Shown here piece after piece: positions 38,924 to 47,080 of a DNA stretch of 64,000 nucleotides. The translations under genes were made by a program, and so were the position numbers. The notes under the pieces were generated by a model. The model saw only the letters and a list, made by a program, of their open reading frames with translations, was not told where the DNA came from and did not search any database. Within the stretch, counting starts at the first letter, position 1. Each line of letters starts with the position of its first letter. The stretch is from Candidatus Thiodiazotropha sp. (ex Codakia rugifera) (lineage in GTDB: Bacteria; Pseudomonadota; Gammaproteobacteria; Chromatiales; Chromatiaceae): assembly GCA_025656675.1 (NCBI GenBank), contig JAHXHN010000008.1, forward strand, positions 1-64,000, written 5' to 3'.

Positions 38924-41900
38924 ATGAAGAAGGCTATTGGCGGAGGTTTGGCAAGCTGGTCAATCCACCATCCAATCGGTGTGGTCATGATTACTCTGGG
39001 TGTCATGGTATTGGGTTTAATGGCGCTTGGTCGTTTGGGTGTCGATCTGTTACCGAATGTTATTTATCCGGATATTGGAATTAGAGTGATGGATCCGGGT
39101 GTGCCGGCAAATATCATGGAGGATCAGGTCACCCGTCAATTGGAAGAACAGCTCTCAATTACTGAGGATGCGATTCATATAGAATCAAGAACCCGTGAGG
39201 GGCGTAGTGAAGTTGATCTCTCTTTTGCTTATGGCGCAGATATCGATAGGTCACTTCAGGATGCCAGTGCTCGTTTGGATCGTGCGAAACGCTTTCTTCC
39301 CGATACCATCGACCCGCCCATTATCTACAAACACGATCCATCTCAACAACCTGTCGCCGAATTTGTTGTCAGTTCTTCGCTGCGTGATTCAGTTGCGCTA
39401 CGAAGCTGGGTGGATTATGAACTGAGCAATATGTTTCTTAACTTACCGGGTGTTGCATCAGCAGAAGTCGGTGGAGGGTTGGTACGGGAGATCAATATAC
39501 ATGCGGATCAGCTGAGACTGGCAGGCTTAGGCATGCACTTGGTTGATCTCACAGAAGCCCTGAAATCTTCAAATGTTGAAACTGCCAGTGGGCGACTGAT
39601 CATGGAGCAGGGAGAGATCAGTGGGCGCACTGCGGGTCGTTTTGCGTCAGTCGATGAGATTCTCAATCTACCGCTGAGAATTGTCGGGGGTGACGATGCA
39701 CCGGCCTTGATTCGACTGTCCGAAGTAGCACAAGTAATGGATGGCGCAGAGGATGAGCGTATGCGCATCCGACTCAATGGGTCGCCAGGTATAAAACTCT
39801 CGATACAGAAGCAGCCGGCGGCGAACACAGTCGAGGTTGTGGACAGTGTCCTTGCACGACTGGATGAGCTAAAAAAGAAATCGATTATTCCCGATGATAT
39901 TGAGGTGAATCCGGTTGACGATCAGGCTCGTTTTGTGCGGCGCGCATTGGATAATGCAATTAATTCAGCCCTGGCCGGTGCTGTTTTGGCGATGTTGGTC
40001 GTCTACTTGTTCCTGGGCAGTTTACGACGAACATTAATCATCGGGAGTGCTATACCCATAGCTATTCTAGTGACCTTCATTCTTATGTCTGGTGCTGGCT
40101 TGACCCTGAATATCATGACATTAGGTGGTTTGGCATTAGGTGTTGGTATGTTGGTAGACAGTACCATTGTGATGTTGGAGAACATCTATCGTCACCAGCG
40201 GGAGCGAAAGGATCAGCAAAAGGCATCTTTAATACCCAGCAGGGCAGCAGCCGAAGTCAATAGCGCTATTGTGGCAGCCACATCAACCAATCTCGCCGCG
40301 GTTCTGCCTTTTCTGTTCATAGGTGGATTAACCGGGCTGCTATTTCGCGAGTTGATCTTTACGATATCTGCCGCGATTGCCGCTTCAATGATGGTTGCAT
40401 TGACATTGGTGCCGGCTCTGGCAGGCAGGCTCACTGCTACAGGGGAAGGGCGGTTGCGAAGCTCTATCGATCACCTGATGAATCGTTTGCAATTCGGTTA
40501 TTCACGATTGGTTGGGACGTTACTTAAGCTGCCATGGCTGCTGCTATTGGTTTTTCTACTGATGCTGCTCCTCGCCTATTTTAAGCTGATACCTGAGAAA
40601 CAGATTTTTATTCCGGAGATCGATGAGGGAAGAATCACCATCAGGGTGAAAGCTGATAAGGGTATCAATCTGATGGGTATGGATGTTTTGGTGAATCGCC
40701 TGGAGGAGATAGTCAGGCGACAACCGGAGACTCAAACCCTGTTTTCCCAGGTCGGCGGCTTTGTGTTTGGCCGCTCTCAGTATGTGTCGGCCAATCGGGC
40801 CAGTATCAAAGTCATTCTGAAGCCACTGCAATATCGTGGAATCAGCAGTCGTGCCTGGGTGGAACGTGTCAGGGAAGAGATTCAACAAGCCAGACTTCCA
40901 GGGGTTGTCGTACATATGTGGGTGCAGGGGATAAGAGGTATTCGCTTTAATCGTGGAGACGATGATCTTAGTTTGCGGATTAAGGGGCCGGATCTTGCTG
41001 TTCTGAATCAGCTTGCTGAGGATGTCAAAAAGAAACTCTCCCAGATTCCGGGCCTGCGTAATATCCAGAATAGCAGTGATGAGGTTACTCAAGAGATCTC
41101 ATTGACAGTAGATCGCGAGCGAGCCGCCAATTTCGGACTCAGTGTAGAAGAGCTTGGTAGAATGGTGAAGTTGGCACTCAGTGGTGAGGTGGTTACCGAC
41201 TATCTGGAGGGTGATCGTCGTATTGATGTACGACTGAGATTGCAGAGAACGGATATTGCCACTCCGGCAGATGTAGAGTCGATTATTATCTTTAGCAACT
41301 CTGAGCCTCCTGTACCACTGCGTTTAGGTGAAGTGGCACGGGCCGAACTGGTTCCATCTGTGGTAACGATCAAGCATGATCAACAACAGCGGATTGTCGA
41401 GGTCAGTGCTTCACTCGGGAGTGATCTATCTATGCAGCAGGCAGTCAGGGAGGCGGTTAAAATCATCGACACTATGCATTTACCGCCTGGCTACATACTT
41501 TATGAAGGTGGCAGTGCAGAAGCCATGCAAAAGGGGCAGGAAACAGGGGTATTGTTGCTGGGGTTGGCACTGTTTCTGGTGTTGGTGGTTATGGCTGTCC
41601 AATATGAGTCATTACGGAATCCTCTGGTCATCATGTTCAGTGTGCCCTTTGGCTTGATTGGTGTGGCTTTGGGGTTGAGCTGGACAGGCCTGCCGCTCTC
41701 CATGCCTGTCTGGTTAGGTCTCATCATGTTGGCGGGTATCGTTGTGAACAACGCCATCGTATTGGTTGAATATATCGGCTTGAAACGTGATGCCGGACTC
41801 GGCATCAGCGAAGCAATTGTTGAAGCTGCTAGACTTCGCTTGCGCCCTATCCTGATGACAACGCTAACGACAGTGGCAGGAATGATGCCATTGGCATTAG

Positions 41901-42022
41901 CTTTGGGGGAGGGTTCGGAAATGTTGCAACCACTTGCGGTGACACTGGTCTCCGGACTGCTTTTCTCCACATTTGTAACATTGCTATTGATTCCTGCAGT
42001 CTATCGGTTGATTGGTCGTTGA
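38924..42022 (+). CDS. Second RND efflux transporter permease
   Basis: A 12-helix RND pump of 1032 residues. It opens with WSIHHPIGVVMITLGVMVLG and a porter domain DPGVPANIMEDQVTRQLEEQ, and ends with helices such as MAVQYESLRNPLVIMFSVPFG and GIVVNNAIVLVEYIGL. TM4 reads GMLVDSTIVMLENIYRH, so only the first of the two AcrB relay aspartates is present, as in CusA-type metal pumps and some other branches. No adaptor gene is adjacent; the lipoprotein adaptor at 45492-46544 is the nearest candidate partner. The substrate is unknown. Confidence 0.9.
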   Translation: MKKAIGGGLASWSIHHPIGVVMITLGVMVLGLMALGRLGVDLLPNVIYPDIGIRVMDPGVPANIMEDQVTRQLEEQLSITEDAIHIESRTREGRSEVDLSFAYGADIDRSLQDASARLDRAKRFLPDTIDPPIIYKHDPSQQPVAEFVVSSSLRDSVALRSWVDYELSNMFLNLPGVASAEVGGGLVREINIHADQLRLAGLGMHLVDLTEALKSSNVETASGRLIMEQGEISGRTAGRFASVDEILNLPLRIVGGDDAPALIRLSEVAQVMDGAEDERMRIRLNGSPGIKLSIQKQPAANTVEVVDSVLARLDELKKKSIIPDDIEVNPVDDQARFVRRALDNAINSALAGAVLAMLVVYLFLGSLRRTLIIGSAIPIAILVTFILMSGAGLTLNIMTLGGLALGVGMLVDSTIVMLENIYRHQRERKDQQKASLIPSRAAAEVNSAIVAATSTNLAAVLPFLFIGGLTGLLFRELIFTISAAIAASMMVALTLVPALAGRLTATGEGRLRSSIDHLMNRLQFGYSRLVGTLLKLPWLLLLVFLLMLLLAYFKLIPEKQIFIPEIDEGRITIRVKADKGINLMGMDVLVNRLEEIVRRQPETQTLFSQVGGFVFGRSQYVSANRASIKVILKPLQYRGISSRAWVERVREEIQQARLPGVVVHMWVQGIRGIRFNRGDDDLSLRIKGPDLAVLNQLAEDVKKKLSQIPGLRNIQNSSDEVTQEISLTVDRERAANFGLSVEELGRMVKLALSGEVVTDYLEGDRRIDVRLRLQRTDIATPADVESIIIFSNSEPPVPLRLGEVARAELVPSVVTIKHDQQQRIVEVSASLGSDLSMQQAVREAVKIIDTMHLPPGYILYEGGSAEAMQKGQETGVLLLGLALFLVLVVMAVQYESLRNPLVIMFSVPFGLIGVALGLSWTGLPLSMPVWLGLIMLAGIVVNNAIVLVEYIGLKRDAGLGISEAIVEAARLRLRPILMTTLTTVAGMMPLALALGEGSEMLQPLAVTLVSGLLFSTFVTLLLIPAVYRLIGR

Positions 42023-42106
42023 TCGGGATATCGCTCTGGTTCCACTTTTCGACAGGGTTACAACCAGTATTGAATCTGCGTTAAAGCATGAAATATGCAG
42101 CAGGCG

Positions 42107-43312
42107 TTATAGGTGGCTGACGCGATTACGGCCTTGCTGTTTAGAGCGGTACAGCGCTTCATCTGCTCTTCTCAGTAACGTATCGGCGTTATCACCTACT
42201 AGATGACTCGTGACTCCGAAACTGCATGTCACCTGCTCATTGACGGCAAAGTGAGTCTGTTCGATGGTTTGTCGTAACCGTTCAGCTATATTCAGTGCTG
42301 TTTGAGTGTCTGTATCCCGACAGATGATGATGAACTCTTCACCTCCCCAGCGACCGATACTGTCATTGCCTCGTGCCGATACTGTCAGTACGCCAGCCAC
42401 AGTCCGGATCACCTCATCTCCAGCCTGATGGCCGTAATGGTCGTTGTATTCTTTAAAAAGATCGATATCGAGCAGGATCATGGCAAGTGGTGATGGATGG
42501 TGGCTCGTCTCAGCAAGGGACTCATCCATAATCTGATCAATCTTTCGACGGTTGTAGAGTTGTGTGAGAGCATCGATCTCTGAGAGTGTGGCCAGCTCAC
42601 GGTTTTTATTGGCTAGCTGTTTTTGCGTTGCCCGTAATTTGTCCAGGGTGATATTCAGTTCAGTGTTTTGTGCCTGCAGGATCTGTTTTGTCAGAGCCCT
42701 CGAAGCAATCAATCTGAACACCTTGGCAATATAGACTGCCAGGGCGATGAAAGCTGACAGAAACACAATTCTCAATATGATATTGATAGTACTGACACGG
42801 TCTGAGATGAACTCCTCAGTAATGGAGCCGAGAGTGATCGTGTTGGTATTCAAGGCAATAACAATGATTAACAGGTAAGCGCTAATACTGAGCAGGCCGG
42901 TGGCCAGGGTCAGGCGTGGTGAAAAACGTAGTGTTGATAGTCCTATCCACAGGTAGTAGAGAAGAAAGGCTTCGGTCTTGAAAGTTCGAAAAGTACCAAA
43001 ACTGTAGATAACGATAGAGAGCAAGATAATATCGATACTGACTGAAGGATATTTGATCCAACTGGGTGGATTTAGGTCTTTGAGCTTGAAATAGACAAAA
43101 ATGCCATAGCAGAGATTGATCAGTGAGGCGATGATGATGGCGTTGAAGGAGTGTTCCGGTAACTCATTGCGAATACCGAAGCCAACCGCAAAATAGAGGA
43201 ATGTAAGCAGCAGCCTCACATAGTTGGCATACCGTTCACTCTTTCTCTCTTCATGCAGTAAAAGTTCTTTCAGTTGCAGATCGGGAACAGTGGTTTTGAG
43301 ATCCTGCGTCAC
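42107..43312 (-). CDS. Diguanylate cyclase with multi-helix membrane sensor
   Basis: A GGDEF protein of 401 residues. The N-terminal half has about six membrane helices (from ANYVRLLLTFLYFAVGFGI to IILRIVFLSAFIALAVYIAKVF), then a coiled coil (TKQILQAQNTELNITLDKLR) and the cyclase domain with DALTQLYNRRKI and GRWGGEEF. The I-site RGND lies five residues before GGEEF, so product inhibition is likely. The start is GTG 43312 with GGAG seven bases upstream. It converges on the second RND gene. The integral-membrane sensor resembles 5TM/6TM or MASE-like domains, but I cannot name the exact one. Confidence 0.9.
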   Translation of the reverse strand: MTQDLKTTVPDLQLKELLLHEERKSERYANYVRLLLTFLYFAVGFGIRNELPEHSFNAIIIASLINLCYGIFVYFKLKDLNPPSWIKYPSVSIDIILLSIVIYSFGTFRTFKTEAFLLYYLWIGLSTLRFSPRLTLATGLLSISAYLLIIVIALNTNTITLGSITEEFISDRVSTINIILRIVFLSAFIALAVYIAKVFRLIASRALTKQILQAQNTELNITLDKLRATQKQLANKNRELATLSEIDALTQLYNRRKIDQIMDESLAETSHHPSPLAMILLDIDLFKEYNDHYGHQAGDEVIRTVAGVLTVSARGNDSIGRWGGEEFIIICRDTDTQTALNIAERLRQTIEQTHFAVNEQVTCSFGVTSHLVGDNADTLLRRADEALYRSKQQGRNRVSHL

Positions 43313-43502
43313 TCAATTCTCCATCTGTCAGTTTCTGGCAATATTGATCAGTGTTAACAGGTCCTAGGAAACAGTCCATTCACATAGGGGTGGATTGCAG
43401 TACGGCAGTGAAAGTATACATGGAATCACCGCTGTCCTGTAAAATCCCCCCGACCTGGATGAGATCACCCGAGTCGAGAAGCCCGCATCAGTGGCTGATT
43501 TG

Positions 43503-44630
43503 TCAGCGATACTGGCGAAGATACCACCATTCAAAAAATCTCTTCAGCCAGTGAAAGAGGGCCATATTGGGCATGACGATGTTCCTTTTCATGGTTCTTG
43601 CCACAAGCATCCCGCTGGTTTGGCTATCAACGATGCAGACCAGTTCCACTTTGAAGGTCTCTTTGGGTATTTCACCCTTGAACTCAGCAAGCAGGTTATT
43701 TACTGCTGCAACTGCCTGCAAGTCTGCCATATGGGCCTGTTTGGGCATCCACTCAGGGCCTGGAAAACTACCTGAGTCTCCCGCCACATAGGTATGATCC
43801 ATACCCTCGATTCTGCACTGAGCATCCGCTTTGATCAGTCCACCTGGTGAGCGTGGCAATTTGGTATTGTCGAACCATTTGTTACCGGTCATGCCTGGCA
43901 TGAACAGGATCAGGTCTGCATCGAACGCACCACCTTCAGTGACAACACTGGTGTGGGTGAATTCCACCATTTTGTGTCCAAGATGGGTTTCGATATCACG
44001 CTTTTCCATCTCACTGACCAAACCCGAGACCGCTTTAGGGCCGAGTCGCTGTCCAGGTTTTGCTGCAGGTGTGAAGAATATCAGTTTGAATTTCTCGCGA
44101 CGCTTCTCAAGTCTCAACTGACGATCGATACCAAACAGGAATTCGAACATCGGCCCACCACGCATGGCACTTGGTTCCTTGGGATTGCTGGCAAAGCCAA
44201 TCGCGATAGTGCCGCTATCCAATGCCTTGAGACGTTCACGAATCTTCATTGTGGCAGCAATACCCTCGCAGGGGGTAATGGCATGCTCGATGCCCGATAA
44301 TCGCTTAATAAAGCGACCTCCGGAAGCGATAATCAAACCATCGTTTTCAATATCACCATGACTGGTTTTCAACAGCCGGCCATCGCTACTGAGGCCGGTA
44401 GCTTCAGCGGCAACATGTTTGACTTGCATTCGCTTAAAGAATGCTTGCAGGTCAATGATGAGATCTTCGGGTTCGCGGATACCCGATGGAATCCAGATTG
44501 AGCCGGGCAGATAGTGGAACTCGGCCTTTGGGCTGACCACTGTGATCTCAATCGACTTATCCTTTGACCTCAGGGTCTTTATAGCAGTCAACGCAGCGAA
44601 TCCGCTGCCTACAATGGTCACTCTTTGCAT
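43503..44630 (-). CDS. Sulfide:quinone oxidoreductase-like flavoprotein
   Basis: An FAD enzyme of 375 residues in the SQR / flavocytochrome c sulfide dehydrogenase group. The Rossmann motif VTIVGSGFAALTAIKTL opens the chain, YVAGDSGSFPGPEWMPKQAHMADLQA closes the FAD site, and a basic aromatic amphipathic tail (FHWLKRFFEWWYLRQYR) suits binding to the inner membrane, as in SQR. Its three Cys are at 121, 272 and 332. Cys121 and Cys332 align by context with two SQR cysteines, but the GGPMFEF region where SQR normally has another catalytic Cys has none. A GGAG site precedes ATG 44630. Two inverted repeats lie upstream. Confidence 0.82.
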   Translation of the reverse strand: MQRVTIVGSGFAALTAIKTLRSKDKSIEITVVSPKAEFHYLPGSIWIPSGIREPEDLIIDLQAFFKRMQVKHVAAEATGLSSDGRLLKTSHGDIENDGLIIASGGRFIKRLSGIEHAITPCEGIAATMKIRERLKALDSGTIAIGFASNPKEPSAMRGGPMFEFLFGIDRQLRLEKRREKFKLIFFTPAAKPGQRLGPKAVSGLVSEMEKRDIETHLGHKMVEFTHTSVVTEGGAFDADLILFMPGMTGNKWFDNTKLPRSPGGLIKADAQCRIEGMDHTYVAGDSGSFPGPEWMPKQAHMADLQAVAAVNNLLAEFKGEIPKETFKVELVCIVDSQTSGMLVARTMKRNIVMPNMALFHWLKRFFEWWYLRQYR

Positions 44631-44709
44631 ACCTAAACTCCGAAGTGGTCGCTATCTTCGGCACATCTTTGGATGTCGCCTGCTGAAAAATGGGGGTGCA
44701 ATATTACAC

Positions 44710-44733
44710 GTAATTACTGCATACAGTAATTAC
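44710..44733. promoter_or_regulatory. Perfect palindrome upstream of the SQR-like gene
   Basis: GTAATTACTG (44710-44719) and CAGTAATTAC (44724-44733) are exact reverse complements around CATA. It lies 80 bases before the flavoprotein start. Its size and symmetry fit an operator for a dimeric regulator; which family is not determinable. Confidence 0.65.
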
Positions 44734-44739
44734 AGCCTT

Positions 44740-44756
44740 AGAATATACGTTATTCT
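44740..44756. promoter_or_regulatory. Second inverted repeat upstream of the SQR-like gene
   Basis: AGAATA (44740-44745) and TATTCT (44751-44756) flank TACGT. It lies six bases beyond the larger palindrome. It may be a second operator, or part of the promoter. Confidence 0.45.
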
Positions 44757-45161
44757 GGCGTGGGTCGAAATCCTGTAACCCATTAAAAAAGGGATGAGTA
44801 TTAGGGTCGGTTAATGCTGTATTCAGTTGCACCCGGTCTATGTGTGATAGTTTACAGTCATGCTATGGATAGACAGAGCTGTAGCACGCCTGCAGCAAGT
44901 TTCGATAACGTATACTGTGAGCAAACACAGGATGGCCTGTTATAAAAAGCCAGGGGCTATTAGGAAGTAGAGTTCTGTACTACATTGACAATGAAACTAG
45001 CATCTTGATCCGAACAGTTCATGCAGCCCCGAATGTCGGGTGACTCGCGTGCGGGTCAGTAACGGGCTCATAACCCAGTTGGTCAATATCAGTAAACGCC
45101 GCCAACTCGGTTGTTGAACCACCAAACAGTCGTAATGATAGTGGTCATTTCTAGTGGTGCA
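44757..45161. other. Non-coding stretch without assignable feature
   Basis: Together with 44631-44756 this gives 531 bases without a credible gene. The part nearest the flavoprotein holds its leader and the two palindromes. From 44757 to 45161 I see no ORF with a ribosome site, no tRNA-like fold and no terminator. A small RNA cannot be excluded. Confidence 0.5.
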
Positions 45162-45395
45162 TCAAAGGCCGATCAGCTCGGCATGAAGACCTTGAAAGTG
45201 GGTGATCGATAACAGATCCTGGCTGTTGACACGCTTAGGATTGTATTCTAGTACAAATAGGTGAGGACGCTTTTGGTCCACATGTACCGAGACTACCCCA
45301 TCCCGACTACGGAAAGCCTCTTCCAGTTGTGCTAGCCCGTCAGTATCCAGCGTTTCATCCACATGTAGCGTTACATCAGCAAGATCGATATTCAT
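45162..45395 (-). CDS. Small ferredoxin-fold (HMA-like) protein without CxxC
   Basis: A protein of 77 residues whose strand-helix-strand-strand-helix-strand pattern (ADVTLHVDE, LAQLEEAFRSRDGVVSVHVD, HLFVLEYNP, SQDLLSITHFQGLHAELIGL) resembles heavy-metal-associated domains. There is no Cys at all, so it cannot bind metal through the usual CxxC. GAGGAA upstream of ATG 45395 supports translation. It lies 96 bases downstream of the adaptor lipoprotein gene on the same strand. The function is unknown; the fold call is by pattern only. Confidence 0.7.
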   Translation of the reverse strand: MNIDLADVTLHVDETLDTDGLAQLEEAFRSRDGVVSVHVDQKRPHLFVLEYNPKRVNSQDLLSITHFQGLHAELIGL

Positions 45396-45491
45396 GATTT
45401 CCTCACTTTAAAGACCCGACGCGGTTGTATGCCGCATAACAGTTTTGAACCGAGTACACTTATGAGAATAGTCGGAAAAACACAGATTGCA

Positions 45492-46544
45492 TCAGTTAAC
45501 CGGTTCAACCTTCATGCCTGGCTGCAATTCGAGGAACCCTTTTGTGATGACCCGATCGCCTATTCCCAGCCCCTCCAGGATCTCTATTCTATCGGTAATC
45601 CGCAGTCCGCTTTTCACGGACTGTCTTTGTGCCAACTGCTGGTCGTCAAGCTGGTAGATGAATTCACCCTTGTTATCTCGTTGAAGAGCATTGAACGGAA
45701 TGGTGATCCGGTCCAGGTTGGCGGTCTTGAGTGTAACCCGGCAAAGCTGCCCGGATCTGGCTCCCTGCGGTATAGGACGGAGCGCCACTTCAACGGTTCC
45801 CATGCGGGTTTTCTCATCGAGTACCGGATGAATACGTTCAATCATGCCGGGGAATTGCTGGTCACCAAGACCATCTATACGGACAGATACGGGATCATTA
45901 AGTTTGAGCTGTGGCAGTAACAGGTCGGATACCAGGATTCTTGTGATCAGTGTATCAGGGTTGATGAGCGTCATCAGGTGCGTATGACGAGGCACTACAT
46001 CGCCTGGTTCAACCAGACGAGCACTCACCAGGCCGGTGAAAGGTGCGTAGATGCGTGTGTAGTTCAGGCGGGTCTGAAGCATGCTTTGTTCCGCTTCCGC
46101 CACACTAAGGTCGGTTCGGGCCCGGGCAAGTTCGTCCTCGGAGACAGCTTTTCGCTGTGCTAACCCCTCCTGTCGTTTAAGGTTTATACGCATCTGCCGG
46201 GCAGTTGCGATGGCTTTTTCCAATTCTGTTTTGAGCAGATCATCTTCCAGGCGGGCAATGGGATCGCCCCGTTCTACCCGGTCACCTTCAAAAAAGGGGA
46301 GTTCGGTTATTCGACCCTCCTCCTGATTGAAGATGCGTACCGTCTGGCGTGCCTTTAACGTACCACTACGTTCGTGGTTTAGGCCCAACGCACGCGGCTC
46401 GACTACCTCAACAGCGACCAGGTGGGATTTCGGGGCAGGTTTTTTTTTACTGTTTTTTTCGCTGGTTGATGTCGGGGAACAAGCTATCAATAGGAGAACT
46501 AATACCCAGGGAAACAAGCTGTGGAATGGCCCTATTTTCAACAC
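45492..46544 (-). CDS. RND periplasmic adaptor lipoprotein
   Basis: A membrane fusion protein of 350 residues with signal peptide and lipobox LLLIAC near residue 22, so it is anchored to the inner membrane by lipid. The lipoyl half-motifs SGTLKARQTVRIFNQEEGRI and APFTGLVSARLVEPGDVV, a helical hairpin with GLAQRKAVSEDELARARTDL, and the barrel (IPFNALQRDNKGEFIYQL) are all present. It starts with GTG 46544, 12 bases after the S24-type gene. Because the first pump has its own adaptor, this one may serve the second RND pump 3.5 kb away; that pairing is inference. Confidence 0.88.
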   Translation of the reverse strand: MLKIGPFHSLFPWVLVLLLIACSPTSTSEKNSKKKPAPKSHLVAVEVVEPRALGLNHERSGTLKARQTVRIFNQEEGRITELPFFEGDRVERGDPIARLEDDLLKTELEKAIATARQMRINLKRQEGLAQRKAVSEDELARARTDLSVAEAEQSMLQTRLNYTRIYAPFTGLVSARLVEPGDVVPRHTHLMTLINPDTLITRILVSDLLLPQLKLNDPVSVRIDGLGDQQFPGMIERIHPVLDEKTRMGTVEVALRPIPQGARSGQLCRVTLKTANLDRITIPFNALQRDNKGEFIYQLDDQQLAQRQSVKSGLRITDRIEILEGLGIGDRVITKGFLELQPGMKVEPVN

Positions 46545-46556
46545 AATGGCTACAAC

Positions 46557-46913
46557 TCAATTAAGTTCAATAGGTTTAGGAGGTATGCCGCCGGGTATAT
46601 AGGGGTGGTAGTGTTTTATTTTTCGTCCCACATTGCGCTGCACAATAACACCGATAATCCTGTACTCGCCTTCATTGAGCTTGATGTCGGGATAATCGGT
46701 ATTCAAGGCCACCAGTCGTTTCGCGGAATCCCCTTCCGAGATGTATTGGCGAAACCAACGTTCACCCTGTGCCTCGGCTACCACGAACGCACCTGTCGCA
46801 CAGACATCCGAGGGTTCGATGACAACCACGCATTTCGCGGGGAATTCAGGTTCCATACTGTCATCAAGTACTTGTAGGGGGTAGAGTTCGTTGTAGCTGC
46901 AATCTTTGCTCAT
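46557..46913 (-). CDS. Stand-alone S24 (LexA-type) peptidase-like protein
   Basis: A protein of 118 residues consisting only of an S24/LexA C-terminal-type fold. The nucleophile motif is LDDSMEPEFPAKCVVVIEPS with Ser19, and FVVAEAQGERWFRQY follows. In the usual place of the catalytic Lys it has Arg55, so self-cleavage may be lost or altered. There is no DNA-binding domain. The later VALNTDYPDI and YRIIGVIVQRNVGRKI match the fold. ATG 46913 is preferred over GTG 46919. It is 12 bases upstream of the RND adaptor gene. Confidence 0.8.
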   Translation of the reverse strand: MSKDCSYNELYPLQVLDDSMEPEFPAKCVVVIEPSDVCATGAFVVAEAQGERWFRQYISEGDSAKRLVALNTDYPDIKLNEGEYRIIGVIVQRNVGRKIKHYHPYIPGGIPPKPIELN

Positions 46914-47080
46914 AACCACTCGCTGCGAAGAAATGACTAAGGAAGAGGTTGGTAGGTCTACCGATCCCCGACCAGTTTGGTTGGCTTGGATTTTATATGA
47001 TTCAGATATAGTGCGTAAGCACGCTAGGCTGAATTCCGATAAAATTCCCGCTTCCCGTCCACAATCTACCCAATATTAGC

